DNA of 64,000 bases, taken from Fusarium oxysporum f. sp. lycopersici 4287 (lineage: Eukaryota; Ascomycota; Sordariomycetes; Hypocreales; Nectriaceae). The number at the start of each line of letters is the position of its first letter. The stretch's first letter is position 1. Of the stretch, positions 49,448 through 61,680 are shown piece after piece. Location: positions 1,030,068 through 1,094,067 of the forward strand of contig NC_030993.1 in assembly GCF_000149955.1 (NCBI RefSeq), given 5' to 3'. Under the pieces are notes generated by a model, which was not told the origin of the DNA, searched no databases, and saw nothing but the letters and a program-made list of their open reading frames with translations. The translations under genes were made by a program, and so were the position numbers.

Positions 49448-52281
49448 CAAGCCGGTCTTTGAGTTCCGGACATGTCCCCACCATGAAATGTCTAACCTAA
49501 GCATGGGTGCATATTGGAGCAAGATGCCATGCCACTGCACCAGAATATCTCGTGGTGTTTTGTTCCCGCGGAATTCCAGAGTTTCAAAGGGCGTTATCAG
49601 CGTATCAAATAAGAGTGTTTGATCTGTTTCTTATTATAATAGATTCCGCGGTATGTGTACTTCCTCGGATCGGCCCTTTGTTATGCTTGAGTGACATGAC
49701 ATTGGATGTCGGCAAACCAACCGGCTTATACAGTTGGCCCTGCAGACCTGCACAACGCATCCATATTCTGATATATGTTTACAATACAGAATTACTAAAC
49801 GAGGTAAAGCTATCAACCGGGCTCGAAAATGAGACTGTCCCAGGCTTGTTATTTGCTACCCAGTTATTAAACAGATCCGACAAGTCACGATACCATTATT
49901 CTTCAATTACTCATAACTGTTCCTCGACACAGCTCTGGCTCTCGCAATTCTACGTCTTTTCCATACCGACTCACAACCACGCACGTACATGGCAAACATA
50001 TTAATTAGACAACTCCATCACAACATCAAATGGTCAATCATATCTCCTTCCATTAATTGATCGATCTTCATTAGCGCCCCCACCAACCAAAGACAGTGAG
50101 TTGGGGGTTGGCTCGGTTCGGGCCAAGCTTCGGTCGAGAACTCGGATTTTCGAAGGACATTGCTCGCTCGACTCATTCAACTTCCGTGAGTAGCGTCGGA
50201 CTTTCTTTTTCGTATGTCTCTCAATATTTGGGATCTGCGTCGTCCCGTCTTACTCTCACCTTGTTGGGATAGTTAATCCAGTGAAGTTCTCGTAAATGTG
50301 CAAATGATCACGTCCTGCTGCAATAGCTACAGTAGTGTGAAACTGAGCCGTCTGAAACCGAACAACTCTTGCACGACTAGTCAACTAGTGCAACACTTTT
50401 TTGTGTTGAATGTGTTATTTCTTCTCTGAGACTAACAGGCCAAGTTAATCGGAAACTTACCTCCGCCTTGACGTGCAAGTTAGAATACCCTAGCGTCGGT
50501 ACTTGAGAACCATGCTCTATGCAAAAATTGCTTCTAGAAAACCTGCTAACAAGAATTTTCTGGCTGTTTCGGACCGATACATGTGGCGTGCAATGGTTTG
50601 ACGGTGGCCGAGGACAGGCTGTGATGTTCTGGCTGGAAACTGCTGTTTCTGCTCCCTCTTGCAGGTTCAAATACGGCTGTTGTGTGTTAGAAGCGTTTTG
50701 AGTTTGCGTATCTCATGTTGTATCTGGTCTCCTGGGCTTATACCCGAGGTCTCTCACTGACTTACGAAACACCAAGAATTGGAGGGTCCTGCAGGTTTGG
50801 TGTCGATGTCAACTATTATAGTTGTAGTATCGATGTAAATTTATAATCCTTTCTCTTACTATTCCCTCTTGAAGAATACTCTGCACGATCACTTGCGCAT
50901 TTGAAAGGTTCCGATCAGCAGTATGTGGGTAAATTTTGCCTTGGCTTCGTTCGCAGACACCACATATCATTCATGGTATTCTTCAGTAGATACCAGTGTT
51001 TCCAAAGCCAATTGCTTTAGCTGCTGGTTAAAGTTAGAAAGCCTGGGCTTGACAGTGAGTCTCTGGTTCTTAACTGAATCTCAGAAACTATAATGGGTCT
51101 GGATTCTCAAAGACGGCTGAATATCGCCAAGCTACTTACAACTATGCCAAGACAAGAAGTATCAGAAAGCCTTGAACATTCATCTACGAATTGATCTAAG
51201 TAATACTAAGTTTAGAAACACTATGGTTCATTGAGTGCCTCTTTGCCCACACGCAAAGTGGAGGTAATTGAGAATCCAATTTTATACCCAATGAAAGATC
51301 TGAATACATCTGCTGACTTTAAAAAATACTATAATTTTCCTGGCCTAGTTTTTCTTGGATGTCTACCTATGTCGCGAGAGAGACTCATCTTCTACATAGA
51401 AGTGGCAAAAAAAAGAAATGTTGAAGACTACCTGCAACTTCCCACTGAAACCCATTTATGATGTAGCCAAGTATACCATCAGCATTGTGGAATACAACCA
51501 CAGAATGATATTGGTCCCATAACAGTCTCCTGAGATCTTGTTGAATTGGAAATTAACCTCCCAACTCTCCACATCGAGCCTGTCTGAATGCGCAAGTCTG
51601 TAGGGTAGGTAAATATGCTTAACCTTCAGTGACCAGGTAACATGGCCGTTCCACAGGCAGTTATTTTCCAGTTTGTTCTTAATTTCTTGTACTCAATACT
51701 TCTCCTGTTTGGTTTCTTCCTCTTTGGTGTTAGAAAGTATCCAGAGCTGTGGTGGTTTCAAGCTCATACAGTTTGTCTGTCTTTTCAACTATAACATTGA
51801 CGTTTCTTGAAGTCAAACAAGTCACGCAATACCTCAAGCACCGCAGTCCAACCGATTCTGCGTCGACCATTACCAGATCCAAGCTCAAGATAATAGGGTT
51901 TCCAATATTAAAATCAACACAAACTCGAGGGAATCGACCTCATGGGATGACCTGTCGTTGGTACTAAAGTAACCAACAAAGAGAATGCCCCGCCAAACGC
52001 ATATTCTTATTGGGCACAGGAACGAAATCGTCCACTTGAACCAATATGTGGGGGTAAGATGGGATTGTGAGATACCATGGCTTGGAGAACAATATCAGCC
52101 CGACTTCTCATTGTTAAAGCAACGCAAATAAGGCAACGGGATATAATATAAATATTGGTTCATCAACTGAGTTATGAGAGCCCGTTCTCGTCACACACGC
52201 CCTCGACCTCGCGTTTTATTTCCACGCATCAACAACAGCAACAGCAATACTGTCACCAGCAATATCAGATCAAACACAAGA

Positions 52282-54019
52282 ATGGCTTCAGCTGCAACAG
52301 CGCCACAGCCCGATGTTGAACTATCCATACCGCCTCTCTTCACTACTGAGCCTCTCATCCGCGATAGCCTACCCACAGAGTCATCGCGTGTCCAGGATGC
52401 AACGATAGACGAAGTCCTACCTTTTCTTCAAGGTGAAGAATTCGACTACTGCAACTCCCACGGCCTGCCCCATCTGGACCGTCGCCTCCATGTAAAGTTT
52501 TTGCATAAGCAACTGGGAAAGCTGCCCGCCGCTTTCACCACCGCTGACCCCAGTCGGCCCTGGTTCTTCTACTGGTGTCTGTCTGCTCTTGTTCTCCTAG
52601 GAGAGGATGTCATGGAGTACCGCCAGAGACTTGTCGATACCGTTCGACCTATGCAGAATCAAGATGGAGGCTTCGCTGGCGGGTTCGGACATACCTCGCA
52701 TCTCGCCACCTCCTATGCAACCGTTCTGTCGCTGGCCCTGGTCGGCGGTGAAGACGCCTACAAGGTCATCGACCGTCGAGCAATGTGGAGATGGCTATGC
52801 TCACTCAAGCAGCCCGATGGAGGGTTCCAGATGGCACTCGGCGGCGAAGAGGACGTCAGGTATGTGCATGCTGTACCACTACACCATAATACTCTTCTCT
52901 GCAGCGCGGCGATCAAGGCCCGCAGTTCCCCATCGGTCTCATGCCGTGAACCCCAAGGACGCATCTACGATCACTTCCTTCTAACAAAGTTGCAGGGGGG
53001 CTTACTGCGCGGCCGTCATCATATCGTTACTCAATCTACCTCTTGAGCTATCACAGGACTCTCCTGCACGATCCGCTGGCCATACTAGTCTATTCACTGG
53101 GCTTGCAGACTATGTACACCGATGTAAGTGACGCACGAAATCCCAAAGTAATGATTCCGTCTCTGATCATCCACCGTAAAGGCCAGACGCACGAGGGAGG
53201 CGTGTCGGCAAAGCCGGGCATCGAAGCACATGGTGCATATGCCTTTTGCGCTCTCGGATGCCTCTCGATTCTTGATTCTCCACATCGTTCTATCCCGAGG
53301 TATGCTTCTCCCTTTGTCTAACCACTCATGTTGTGACATGGAAGCGGTGCAGTGCATGCTAACCTTGTCTTGATGTTTCTGTTCTGTAGGTATCTCAATG
53401 TTCCACTGCTTATCTCTTGGCTGTCTTCGCGACAGTACGCCCCAGAAGGTGGTTTCTCAGGTCGTACCAATAAGCTAGTCGACGGTTGCTACAGTCACTG
53501 GGTCGGAGGATGCTGGCCCCTCATCGAGGCTGCACTCAACGGACCCGGGTCCGGCCCTGGAGGGGAAGAGGCCAATTCAGGCGGCCACGCGCTCCCTGCG
53601 GCCAAGTATAGCCTTTTCAGCCGTGACGGCTTGATCCGCTACATCCTTTGTTGCTGTCAAGACCAGTCTAAGCGGGGTGGTCTGAGAGACAAACCGAGCA
53701 AGTATGCAACTTAGTGGCCCTGCATCTAGAATTTCTGAATGAGCGCTGACTCGAGCCCAACGACAGGTACTCTGACGCCTACCACACATGCTATGTACTT
53801 TCTGGCTTGAGCGCAGCGCAGCACAAGTGGAACTTGGATGTTGCTCGACCTCACGAGGCAGATGTGACAGGCGACTCGTGGTCCGTGACACCGTGTATGG
53901 ATGGTGAACAGATCTTTGATGAGGAAGATCGAGTTGCTACCGTGCATCCTGTCTACGTTATTCCGCAGCATAAAGTGGAGGATATGCAGAGTTACTTTTC
54001 GTCCAAACATGGCTTCTAG
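52282..54019 (+). CDS. RAM1: protein farnesyltransferase beta subunit
   Basis: Catalytic zinc subunit that farnesylates CaaX proteins (Ras, a-factor-type pheromones) with the alpha subunit Ram2. Exons: 52282-52859, 52996-53123, 53182-53299, 53390-53701, 53767-54019; 462 aa. All junctions keep frame; intron 1 is 136 nt, others 58-90 nt. Family blocks include QNQDGGFAGGFGHTSHLATSYA, GAYCAAVIISLL, the CQTHEGGVSAKPG repeat, and zinc ligands D and C in LVDGCYSHWVGG and H in DAYHTCYVLSGL. Several beta-subunit GGF/GGV repeats of the alpha-alpha barrel are visible. An in-frame upstream ATG at 52174 would add 36 Arg/Asn-rich residues; 52282 was chosen for its better context (A at -3, G at +4) and family-like start. 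No upstream stop excludes the longer form. Confidence 0.95.
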
Positions 54020-57000
54020 ATCAAGTAGCACTCGTGTAGCGCTGGATGGGGCTTGGAAGCCATGAGAAAAGAGAGGCCATGCAGCTGAGACATGTTACTT
54101 TTCGATGTACTTCATATGTTGGGAATCTTGTGAGGGAGTATATTCGAAATACCGAGGATTGATGCATTGCTCGCTCGGGCACACATATCTACCAACTCTG
54201 TGGCAATCTAGCCCAGACAGAGATACATATTTTGTAGCCAAAGCATGACATGGAGCCTGCGTCGTCGAGGTTGGACAAACTGGGCTTATCCATCTTGGAT
54301 CAGAGATACAGCACACAAACAAACATGGACCGCAGTGCATGCATGAATCAGAGTCAGAATCAGTGGATTCGCGGGGGGGGGGGGACATTCAGCTTCTTCA
54401 CACACAAGCCGACTTTGATGGCGCCATGTCGTGTCGTCAACAGGCATGACAGAGTAACAGTGCAGCTAACATGCGTTTCGATCAAATAACCAAGGCTGTA
54501 TGCCTGGCTGAGTCACATACTTCTGGGACATTGAGTGCTTGAACTTTGCTCCACTGTAACTTGATCCTGTAATCACAGAAAACCGTATTGAATTGAGACC
54601 TGCATGAGAAATCGAGACCAATTTCTATAAGCCCGCACAAAGAGATGTGTTCTGAAAGGATAGGATAGAATAGATTTGGATTTGGATTTCAAGATAATTG
54701 TCACTACTGGTTAGTTCCTAAAGAGCCCAATCTTATATCTATCTTGCATTATGATGAGGTCAATAATGAACTGTGCCTCTTTCTCTAATACGGCTTTCCC
54801 ACCAGCGACACTCCCTCTTAAAACCCGCAATTAAGTCCTGGAAAGACTCTTCTGCGGTGTTATTCAAAAGTTTGCTTTGAAGTTACGCTTTGTGAAAGCC
54901 AAATCGGCACAAACTTACCGCGATATCCAAGATGGCAGCATTTTACAGAAGGGAGCACGTTCAACCATCTTGTCCTCAACAACAGCAATTTAGCCACTTT
55001 CAGGTGAGCAGTATTAAAGCGTGAATAGGACTGGTTGGATTATTTTTATTTGTCTGCGCATCAGGATGAACGCCAGTCGTTGCTCTGTCTGGTGAAATGT
55101 TGAGTACGAAGCCATAATATAAAGGACTTATATGCTCACTTAGAGTCTAGTTTTTACTAGCAACTACCTAAGAGAACCAAAAAGTCTTCAATCATACCGT
55201 CAAAAAGTTATTGGTCATCCTATCATCCGCCAATGCCATGTCATAAGTTCCTGGCTGAGTTCTAGAACCAAGTGTCCACCCTCCATGTGAATACAAGCAC
55301 TTTTATCAAGACTTGTGACTTGAATCTGGCCAAATATTCATTCGTTACAGATGAATACTTTGCTCATGAAGGAGCATGGTACAAGCAACATCATGTCGGT
55401 AATATTGAAGCTGTGGGAGCCGTCCATGCTGAACAGTCTGGACTATGTGTCAACGACAACCAAGAGTCGTTGGCTTCCAGCTGATGGCGATTAGATACGC
55501 CAGACAAACGGAAGCCTCTGCACTACCTTGAAATCAATATCAGATATCCCATTGCATCACAGTAATCTTACCATCATGGCTGAGCCAGTGTCACTGCATT
55601 CTTGGTATGAAATCGGCATCTGCCACCTAAAACAAACCCGACCAGTACTGGACTTCTAGATCTCACCATCAGATGTCGTGAAATTAAAGTGAGTTCTCTT
55701 ACGTCTGTCAGTCTGGTGATACAAGTGGCAACTAAGATTTGAAAGCAGACAGAAGCAGAAAACGCAACATCTGGCTTCTCCTTGAGAAGAGCTAAGAGCA
55801 TAATATTACATCACGTTGGAAATCGACATTGTGCACTATTCCTTCTCATAAACGAGCCAAATAGATGTGACAGGATCAAGCCCCTAACCTTCATTCTGTA
55901 TCGGAGTTAAACTCGAGCTGACAGCGCTCTTCTACAGTCTAAACTATCCTACGGATGATGTCTCATTTAGGACATGCTGCTTAAACTGAGAACAAGTCGA
56001 TCTAGCCCGCCTCGAACGTGAGGGGCGTTTAAATAGTTATCTCAGATAGTTCGACAGCATATACATGATCAGACGGTTGCAGTTCTGCAAGTCGTGTCAT
56101 CCTTCGAGACCAGAGTCCTCTATCGTCAAATTGAAGAGGCCCAAGCACCTTGATCGACCGGCAAGACATAACCGAGCTGGACCCTGCTGAAAACTTCGAA
56201 GTGTACTACCGATCATACGTAATAAGTTGTCTTGTCATCTTACCTGCGGATTGAAGGCCGTGAGGAAGGCCCAGGGCTGTCCAGGTTACATGGTGACCGT
56301 AGCCACAGAGCTTGAAACTATGTAGTTTACCCGAACCATTTGTAATTCTTGTCATCGTTGTTATTATCAATTCTTCTAACGGACAAGAGATGCACCCTTG
56401 TTCCCTATCAAGTGGGCCTTTATGAGGACAAAGAAGATGAGTGTGAACTTCCACAAGACTTTGAGAGACACCACTGTTCTATTTCCCTACTGTGGAAATC
56501 AGATATCTTGGTTGGTAATATGGGACCTTGACAGACCAGGCGTCTAACCACCATGAATAGCCTCAAGTTGCTTATGTTAAGGGGACCTCAAAGGAGTCTC
56601 ATGGCTTTATAGCTCTCGCTTGCGGTTGGTTTACTAGCACTAGGTTGACAGCTGTCACGGAGCTCGAAAAGCTTAAGGAGTGAGCACATGTAGAATTACA
56701 ATGACGCGCTGTATATTAATGCTCTTCTCTCTACCGTCGTCGCCCATCATGTCAGCAATTCCGAAGTAGGTACTGCCCCTCGCCCCGTCTCTCACCAATG
56801 CTCTCTGTCAGGAAACATGAGGCTGAGGTCGACAAAAAAGGGAATCAACGACATACGTGGGGCACCCACAACCGTAGCCACATGGGACCAGCAAGCCCTC
56901 AAAGTTTTTCTGACGTGGAGATCTCACGATCCAGTCGTAGTAAGCATCCCACGTTTGTTAGGGTTGCTACCGGAGAAACAAAGCCATGCTAAGCTACCAT

Positions 57001-60000
57001 GATTCGGTTTGGGAGGATGATATTAGTCTCTTGCTCGTTGCTGCTCCCGACCGCATAGGCGCCGCCGCATGCATCACAACTGGCGATACGCTGGAGGTGG
57101 CAAAGCCCGCAAAAATGCGTCAAGTCCTTTTCGTCGCTGGCGGTTATCAAAGTTTCGGATTCAACTTATTTTGTACAAGGAGTTTGGACCCAAACCCAAA
57201 ACACTCAGAATCTCCATTCATCATGTTCTAATTTGGTGGGCAGCATCTTGGGACGTGTCGACATGTCATGGGGTTGCCTGAGGCGGTTGGACGGTCACGT
57301 CAGAGCTAACTAGCGGCACCCAAGATAGAAATTCTGGAAGAGTTCGAATTGTCGAATCGTTGTTCGACGTCGGAAAGCTCCAAGCTCGCTCCGTCATGGC
57401 TCGCGTTTGCATGGGGCTCCCTTGTCCCTCCACAAAGCCCACAGAATCTTTCGAGGGACGAATTTTAGCATCATCCCTGTCACGTCCTGCAGCTTGATAT
57501 CAGTCCTGCAGATGCTTGGCAGGTTGTTTGTTTACCGTCGAATATGCTTTTGTCGTTAGCTCGGCTCTAGTAAGTAAAGTAGCTAAGAAACTGGGCAATG
57601 CAGGTGTTGTTGGACCAGATATCCGATACCTGACATGGTGAAACCGCTGATTCGCCGCATGTGATTGATAACTTCTTTCAAAATGGATGCGCTCGCGAAG
57701 TTGCTGGGATTTGGATTTGATATCGGCGCAGATGGAGTGAGAAGATGGCCACCCCCATGGATACATCAGCAGGGTAAGATGTCCGAAAGGTACAACGGTA
57801 CTCTTTATCGACTAGCTTGTGCAGAGAGAATATGCCGCCATTGGAAGTTGCCTCGAGGTTCCAGTGCAGAACAGTACATAGAGTAAGTAATGTTGTTTTT
57901 ATCAACAGAACGGCATTGCCAACACATCTATGCATGAGGTTAGTAGGGGCTGACCCCAAACTTGTCTGCACCTGCCTTACCTTGCCTTAGTCTTTGCCTC
58001 GACTTTCTTTCTATTGGGGTTCTTCCTGCCATTCATTTCCATACGTTACCCCTCCTGGCGTAGCTAATAAGGCAAGTACGGCGTTCGGACGTTCCATGGG
58101 CTGCCTTTCCCCCTCTTCGACACGTCGGCTCCCTTCTGCACAGGCCGCGCTCTTCCCTCAAAACTCTGTGCCTGCTACCATCGGAGGCTGGTTGCAAGTA
58201 CAGACTTTGGATCGCACTAGAGAAATTGGCTTGTCCAAGGTTAAGCACAAATGAAAAAATTGTTCTCTTGTCATCCAGTTCTATGTACAGTCCATACCTG
58301 AACATCAACCAATCCCTCGTTACGCTCATCTTATAGCCCCGTCTTTATCCCTAAGGCATTCGAGCAGAGGCTGTTGCGCATCATCCAATCAGTCTTGGCG
58401 CTTTCACCGTTCTTGTCATGTTCGAGCCACAGTTACAAGAGCTCAGTTGCTTTTTCCTGCGTGCTGGGTGCTGGGTGCTGGGAACAGCCCTAACGGCGCC
58501 CACACCCACGCCTGTGGATGCATGGCGCAGGGCATGGTTGGCAGGGGTGGAAGGGTCTGAGGGAGCAGTGCCGTTGAATGTCTGGGCCAGCCACTGACTG
58601 TACTGTTCATGCACGTCGTCCCGCTGCTTCACCGACCCTTTCTCCAGGCCCTGGGGAGTGGGATGCGGAAAGCATCGAAGTGGACTGTCCTCGCCTGCTT
58701 CGGGTGGTGTCACTGTTGAATTTGTTCCTACTCTTTACTTGCATTTGTCAAAGAATGACAGAACTGATAGCGGGAGTCGTATTCGAAAGTTTAGCGCTAC
58801 TGTCACAGCTTTCATGATGCTATTCCGAACTGAAGATTGGAGGCCCGCGATGGCCAAGATTGGAAGCGCCCATCGCTAGATACAAAGACAAGCCCTATAG
58901 GTCCCTGAGTTGGGCAATATGAGAAACTCGCGCTCTTCTTAATGTGCTTTTTCCGTGTGCGGATCGGCCATGATCTTAACCGCCACATGAAGTTGAATGA
59001 GAACGTGGCCCGCTCCCACTGAGTCGTTGTTGCTCGGCTCCAGTGCGACACTCTAGCCATCAGACTAGGCCGCACAACACGGCCGACCATTTCGCGCGCG
59101 ACTGGCGAGGATCAGAATATGATCCTAGCATATGCCAATCCCGACCCTGATAATTTTCGCTTCGAATTATTAGTTGCGGTTACAATGGACAGCTCGAATT
59201 TGGTCCTGCAGCAACTCCGGCCACCGGGGCTCTCGGGGCTCAAGAGGAGGGGTTCAAGGTGGATTGCCCCTCGCTGCAGCTCATCGTCCTTCTTTGGACA
59301 GAAAGTACTACGTACTCATACAGCACGGTACTGATACAGTACTCTAAAGGTCTCACTGCTGTGCATTAGTGGCCGCCGAAACAGAGATCTCAGACGTCAA
59401 GATATGGATGGTGGTCAGAGTCAGGTACATGCTGTTGGTTACTCTGGCTGTCTGGTGTTGAATTGCAGTATGTAGAAGCTGCTTCTACGGCGGCAGAGTG
59501 ACTACCACTACCGATTTTGCCCCTCTCAAACCCGCCGGGCTTTTCGAACGTCCGGCATGGCAACAGAAACGAATTACCCGCCTTGGGCCACTACGGTGAT
59601 CTCCTCTTCGCCACTTGACTTGAAGCTAAAGCAAGTTGAAATTACTGCCATGTCGCAGTGCATCTTCAATCGCATGTCTGCATGAGCTTCACAAACGGGG
59701 CCCTTACTGGCCCCATCGCCCCCCCATTCCAGACCATGCTCTCATGCCCTCATGTAGTCGGCCGGATACAAAGCCCTGACCATGCTTACATTTGTCCTGT
59801 AGATAACCATCACAAGGAGAAATGGGCAAGCGACCACAACAATATAAAGTTTGAACGAGGCTAAATAAAGCCGCCAAAGAAGAATGACACCATGGAGACA
59901 ACACAGGAAAATAAAACATCACCCGCGAGAAAGGATTCAGCTAGCTGCAGAGCAAGGACTGAGACGGAAAATAGGAACCTACTAAGTTCTTTCGAGGTAC

Positions 60001-60934
60001 GCCAGTGGCCGAAGGCGTTAACTTTGAGACTTATCAGAGAGATCGCCTGCTTGCTGCATCCTCCATGTGTTGCGGTGGAGTGGCCTAGTCGCCAGCGGTT
60101 TGGATCAACTGGCAACCAGGTAGGCCAGCACAGCAAGATGGGTCACACTCTTTCGAGAGCCGCATCGTTGCTTGCATCTATCTCCATTCGCGTGTCGTCC
60201 TTTGTCTCCAGACACCCCCGGTCCCACGCTAACAAGCTGTCTGGAATAAAGGCACACACGTCTCGCCGTTCCATCGGCTCAACTCGACTGCAGCAGATGG
60301 ATGTACATACCATCAGTACCTAATATTACTCAAGACGGATATTTCGACACAACTAAGGTTATCCTTGTGTATTTTCCCACATTGCTCGTCCTTTCAAATT
60401 CGTCCTTTCCTGTTTCAAAAACCCTCCAGCTCCTTCAACCTCTCCATCCATCTTAATTCATCTTTCGCGCCAGCCGTTTGAGCTTCTTTTGACTCTGGGC
60501 ACAACGAATCGAGTAAACTTGACAGGACCCTCCTCCACCCTCAACAGCCGCTTAAGATTTGCAAGGCCTGTTTCAGTTGTTGCAATTCGGTTCCTGACAT
60601 CCCTTACGACCTCCACATCCTCTCTACCCGCTGTAACGCTCGATCCTGGAGTTCGTCCTCGGAGCTAAACCCTGTCTTCGGCATCAGTCGTCTATTTTGA
60701 TCTAGACAAGCGTTTATTTTGTTCGCGTTTCCTCCATTGATATTCTTTTGTCATAAAAACATCCCCTCTCATGCTCTGCATTCTCTCCACCGTCTTTGCC
60801 GCCTTACAATAAGCTCTTATATGCTTGGATTCCCGCCTTTTTGAACCCTCAATCATAACAGCAACTGCAACCTTACACATCGTCGACTTCACCACTCGTC
60901 ACGTTTAGTGAGAGCCATCAACAGCAACACCACA
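54020..60934. other. 6.9-kb gene-poor region
   Basis: Longest stretch without a convincing gene. Holds a G12 run at 54373-54384, a GTGCTGG triple repeat at 58461-58482, a tRNA-like but defective segment near 59010-59085 (minus strand) and a 143-codon ATG frame in good context at 59892-60323 with no family resemblance. From about 60,350 the sequence becomes the CT-rich leader of the dsRBD-like gene. Confidence 0.4.
54373..54384 (+). repeat. homopolymer G12
   Basis: Twelve consecutive G on the plus strand in intergenic sequence downstream of RAM1. Confidence 0.9.
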
Positions 60935-61680
60935 ATGGGCGGTTTCTATATGCAATATCTTGAGAGTAAGTCAACGCTGTGAAGTCCATCATTTTTCTCA
61001 ATGGCAATTATGTCTATGGCACCAGTAACTCGTCAGGAACACAATTGGTTGAAGGGGCCAAAAAAAAAGTTCGCATGCAGGGTAAACGTTCCCCGCATGT
61101 GGTGACAGACAACTATTGTTCTACCCTTGTTGTGTGACACAAGTTGAGCAATAATTTGATGTCCGACGCGATTGAGGGCACATGGAAAACCTTGAACTAA
61201 ACGCCGGGTTTGGCATCTTGATCTATATTGCTCCATTTGTGGACGGATGTCATGAACACCAGTTCGTTTGGATGTGTTTTGGGCGTTACCAGTTTAGAGA
61301 CATGAACTCGTTTGCTAACAAGGTGCGAAACAGGCCTTTGCCGACGCCGAGGATGGACAGACCCCATGTACGAGTGCTACCGGGACCATAACGGCTACAC
61401 TTGCCTTGTTCTTGTCAATGGACGCGAATACCAAACGGACCTCGCATACGAATCTGATGTTCTAGCCCAAGAGAACGCAGCCATGCGTGCCTTCATGGTC
61501 TGTCGTAACTTTTCTGTCAATGGGGGTATGCTGGCCCGCAATGGTATCGTTCAAGGACTTCCTGCACAGGAACCGTCTCGCCGTCGCAAGAGCCGTCACA
61601 CGTCTTCTCGAGACAGCGACCGCCACAGCAGGCGATCTGGTCACCATTCCAGCAGTAGCTCGACTGCCTCATTCGACTAG
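60935..61680 (+). CDS. small dsRNA-binding-domain-like protein
   Basis: Two exons, 60935-60965 and 61334-61680, give 125 aa. The 368-nt intron has a perfect GTAAGT donor, a TTTGCTAAC branch site and a CAG acceptor 17 bases on, and only this acceptor joins the frames. The protein opens MGGFYMQYLESLCRRRGW, then DPMYECYRDHNGYTCLVLVN, GREYQT and AQENAAMRAFMVCRNF. This order (L-x3-C, GW, P-x-Y, G-x-x-C-x-V-x-V-x-G, then E-x-A-A-x-x-A) resembles a minimal dsRBD, although the basic SKK helix-2 motif is absent, so RNA binding is uncertain. The tail is Arg/Ser/His-rich (SRRRKSRHTSSRDSDRHSRR), suggesting nucleic acid or SR-protein contacts. A roughly 580-base CT-rich leader precedes it. No neighbours give context. 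Confidence 0.82.

Larger units (their letters stand above)
48817..52173. other. 3.4-kb gene-poor region
   Basis: Contains the F-box gene promoter and, facing right, a TATAAAT (49240-49246) followed by a CT-rich leader and a 25-codon ORF (see separate entries). Between 49,500 and 52,100 only non-conserved frames are present; the longest begins with GTG (49507-50004). No repeats recognised. Confidence 0.4.

Noticed and set aside
49507..50004. 165-codon open frame on the plus strand
   Set aside because: Starts with GTG and has no family resemblance; probably chance in a gene-poor region.
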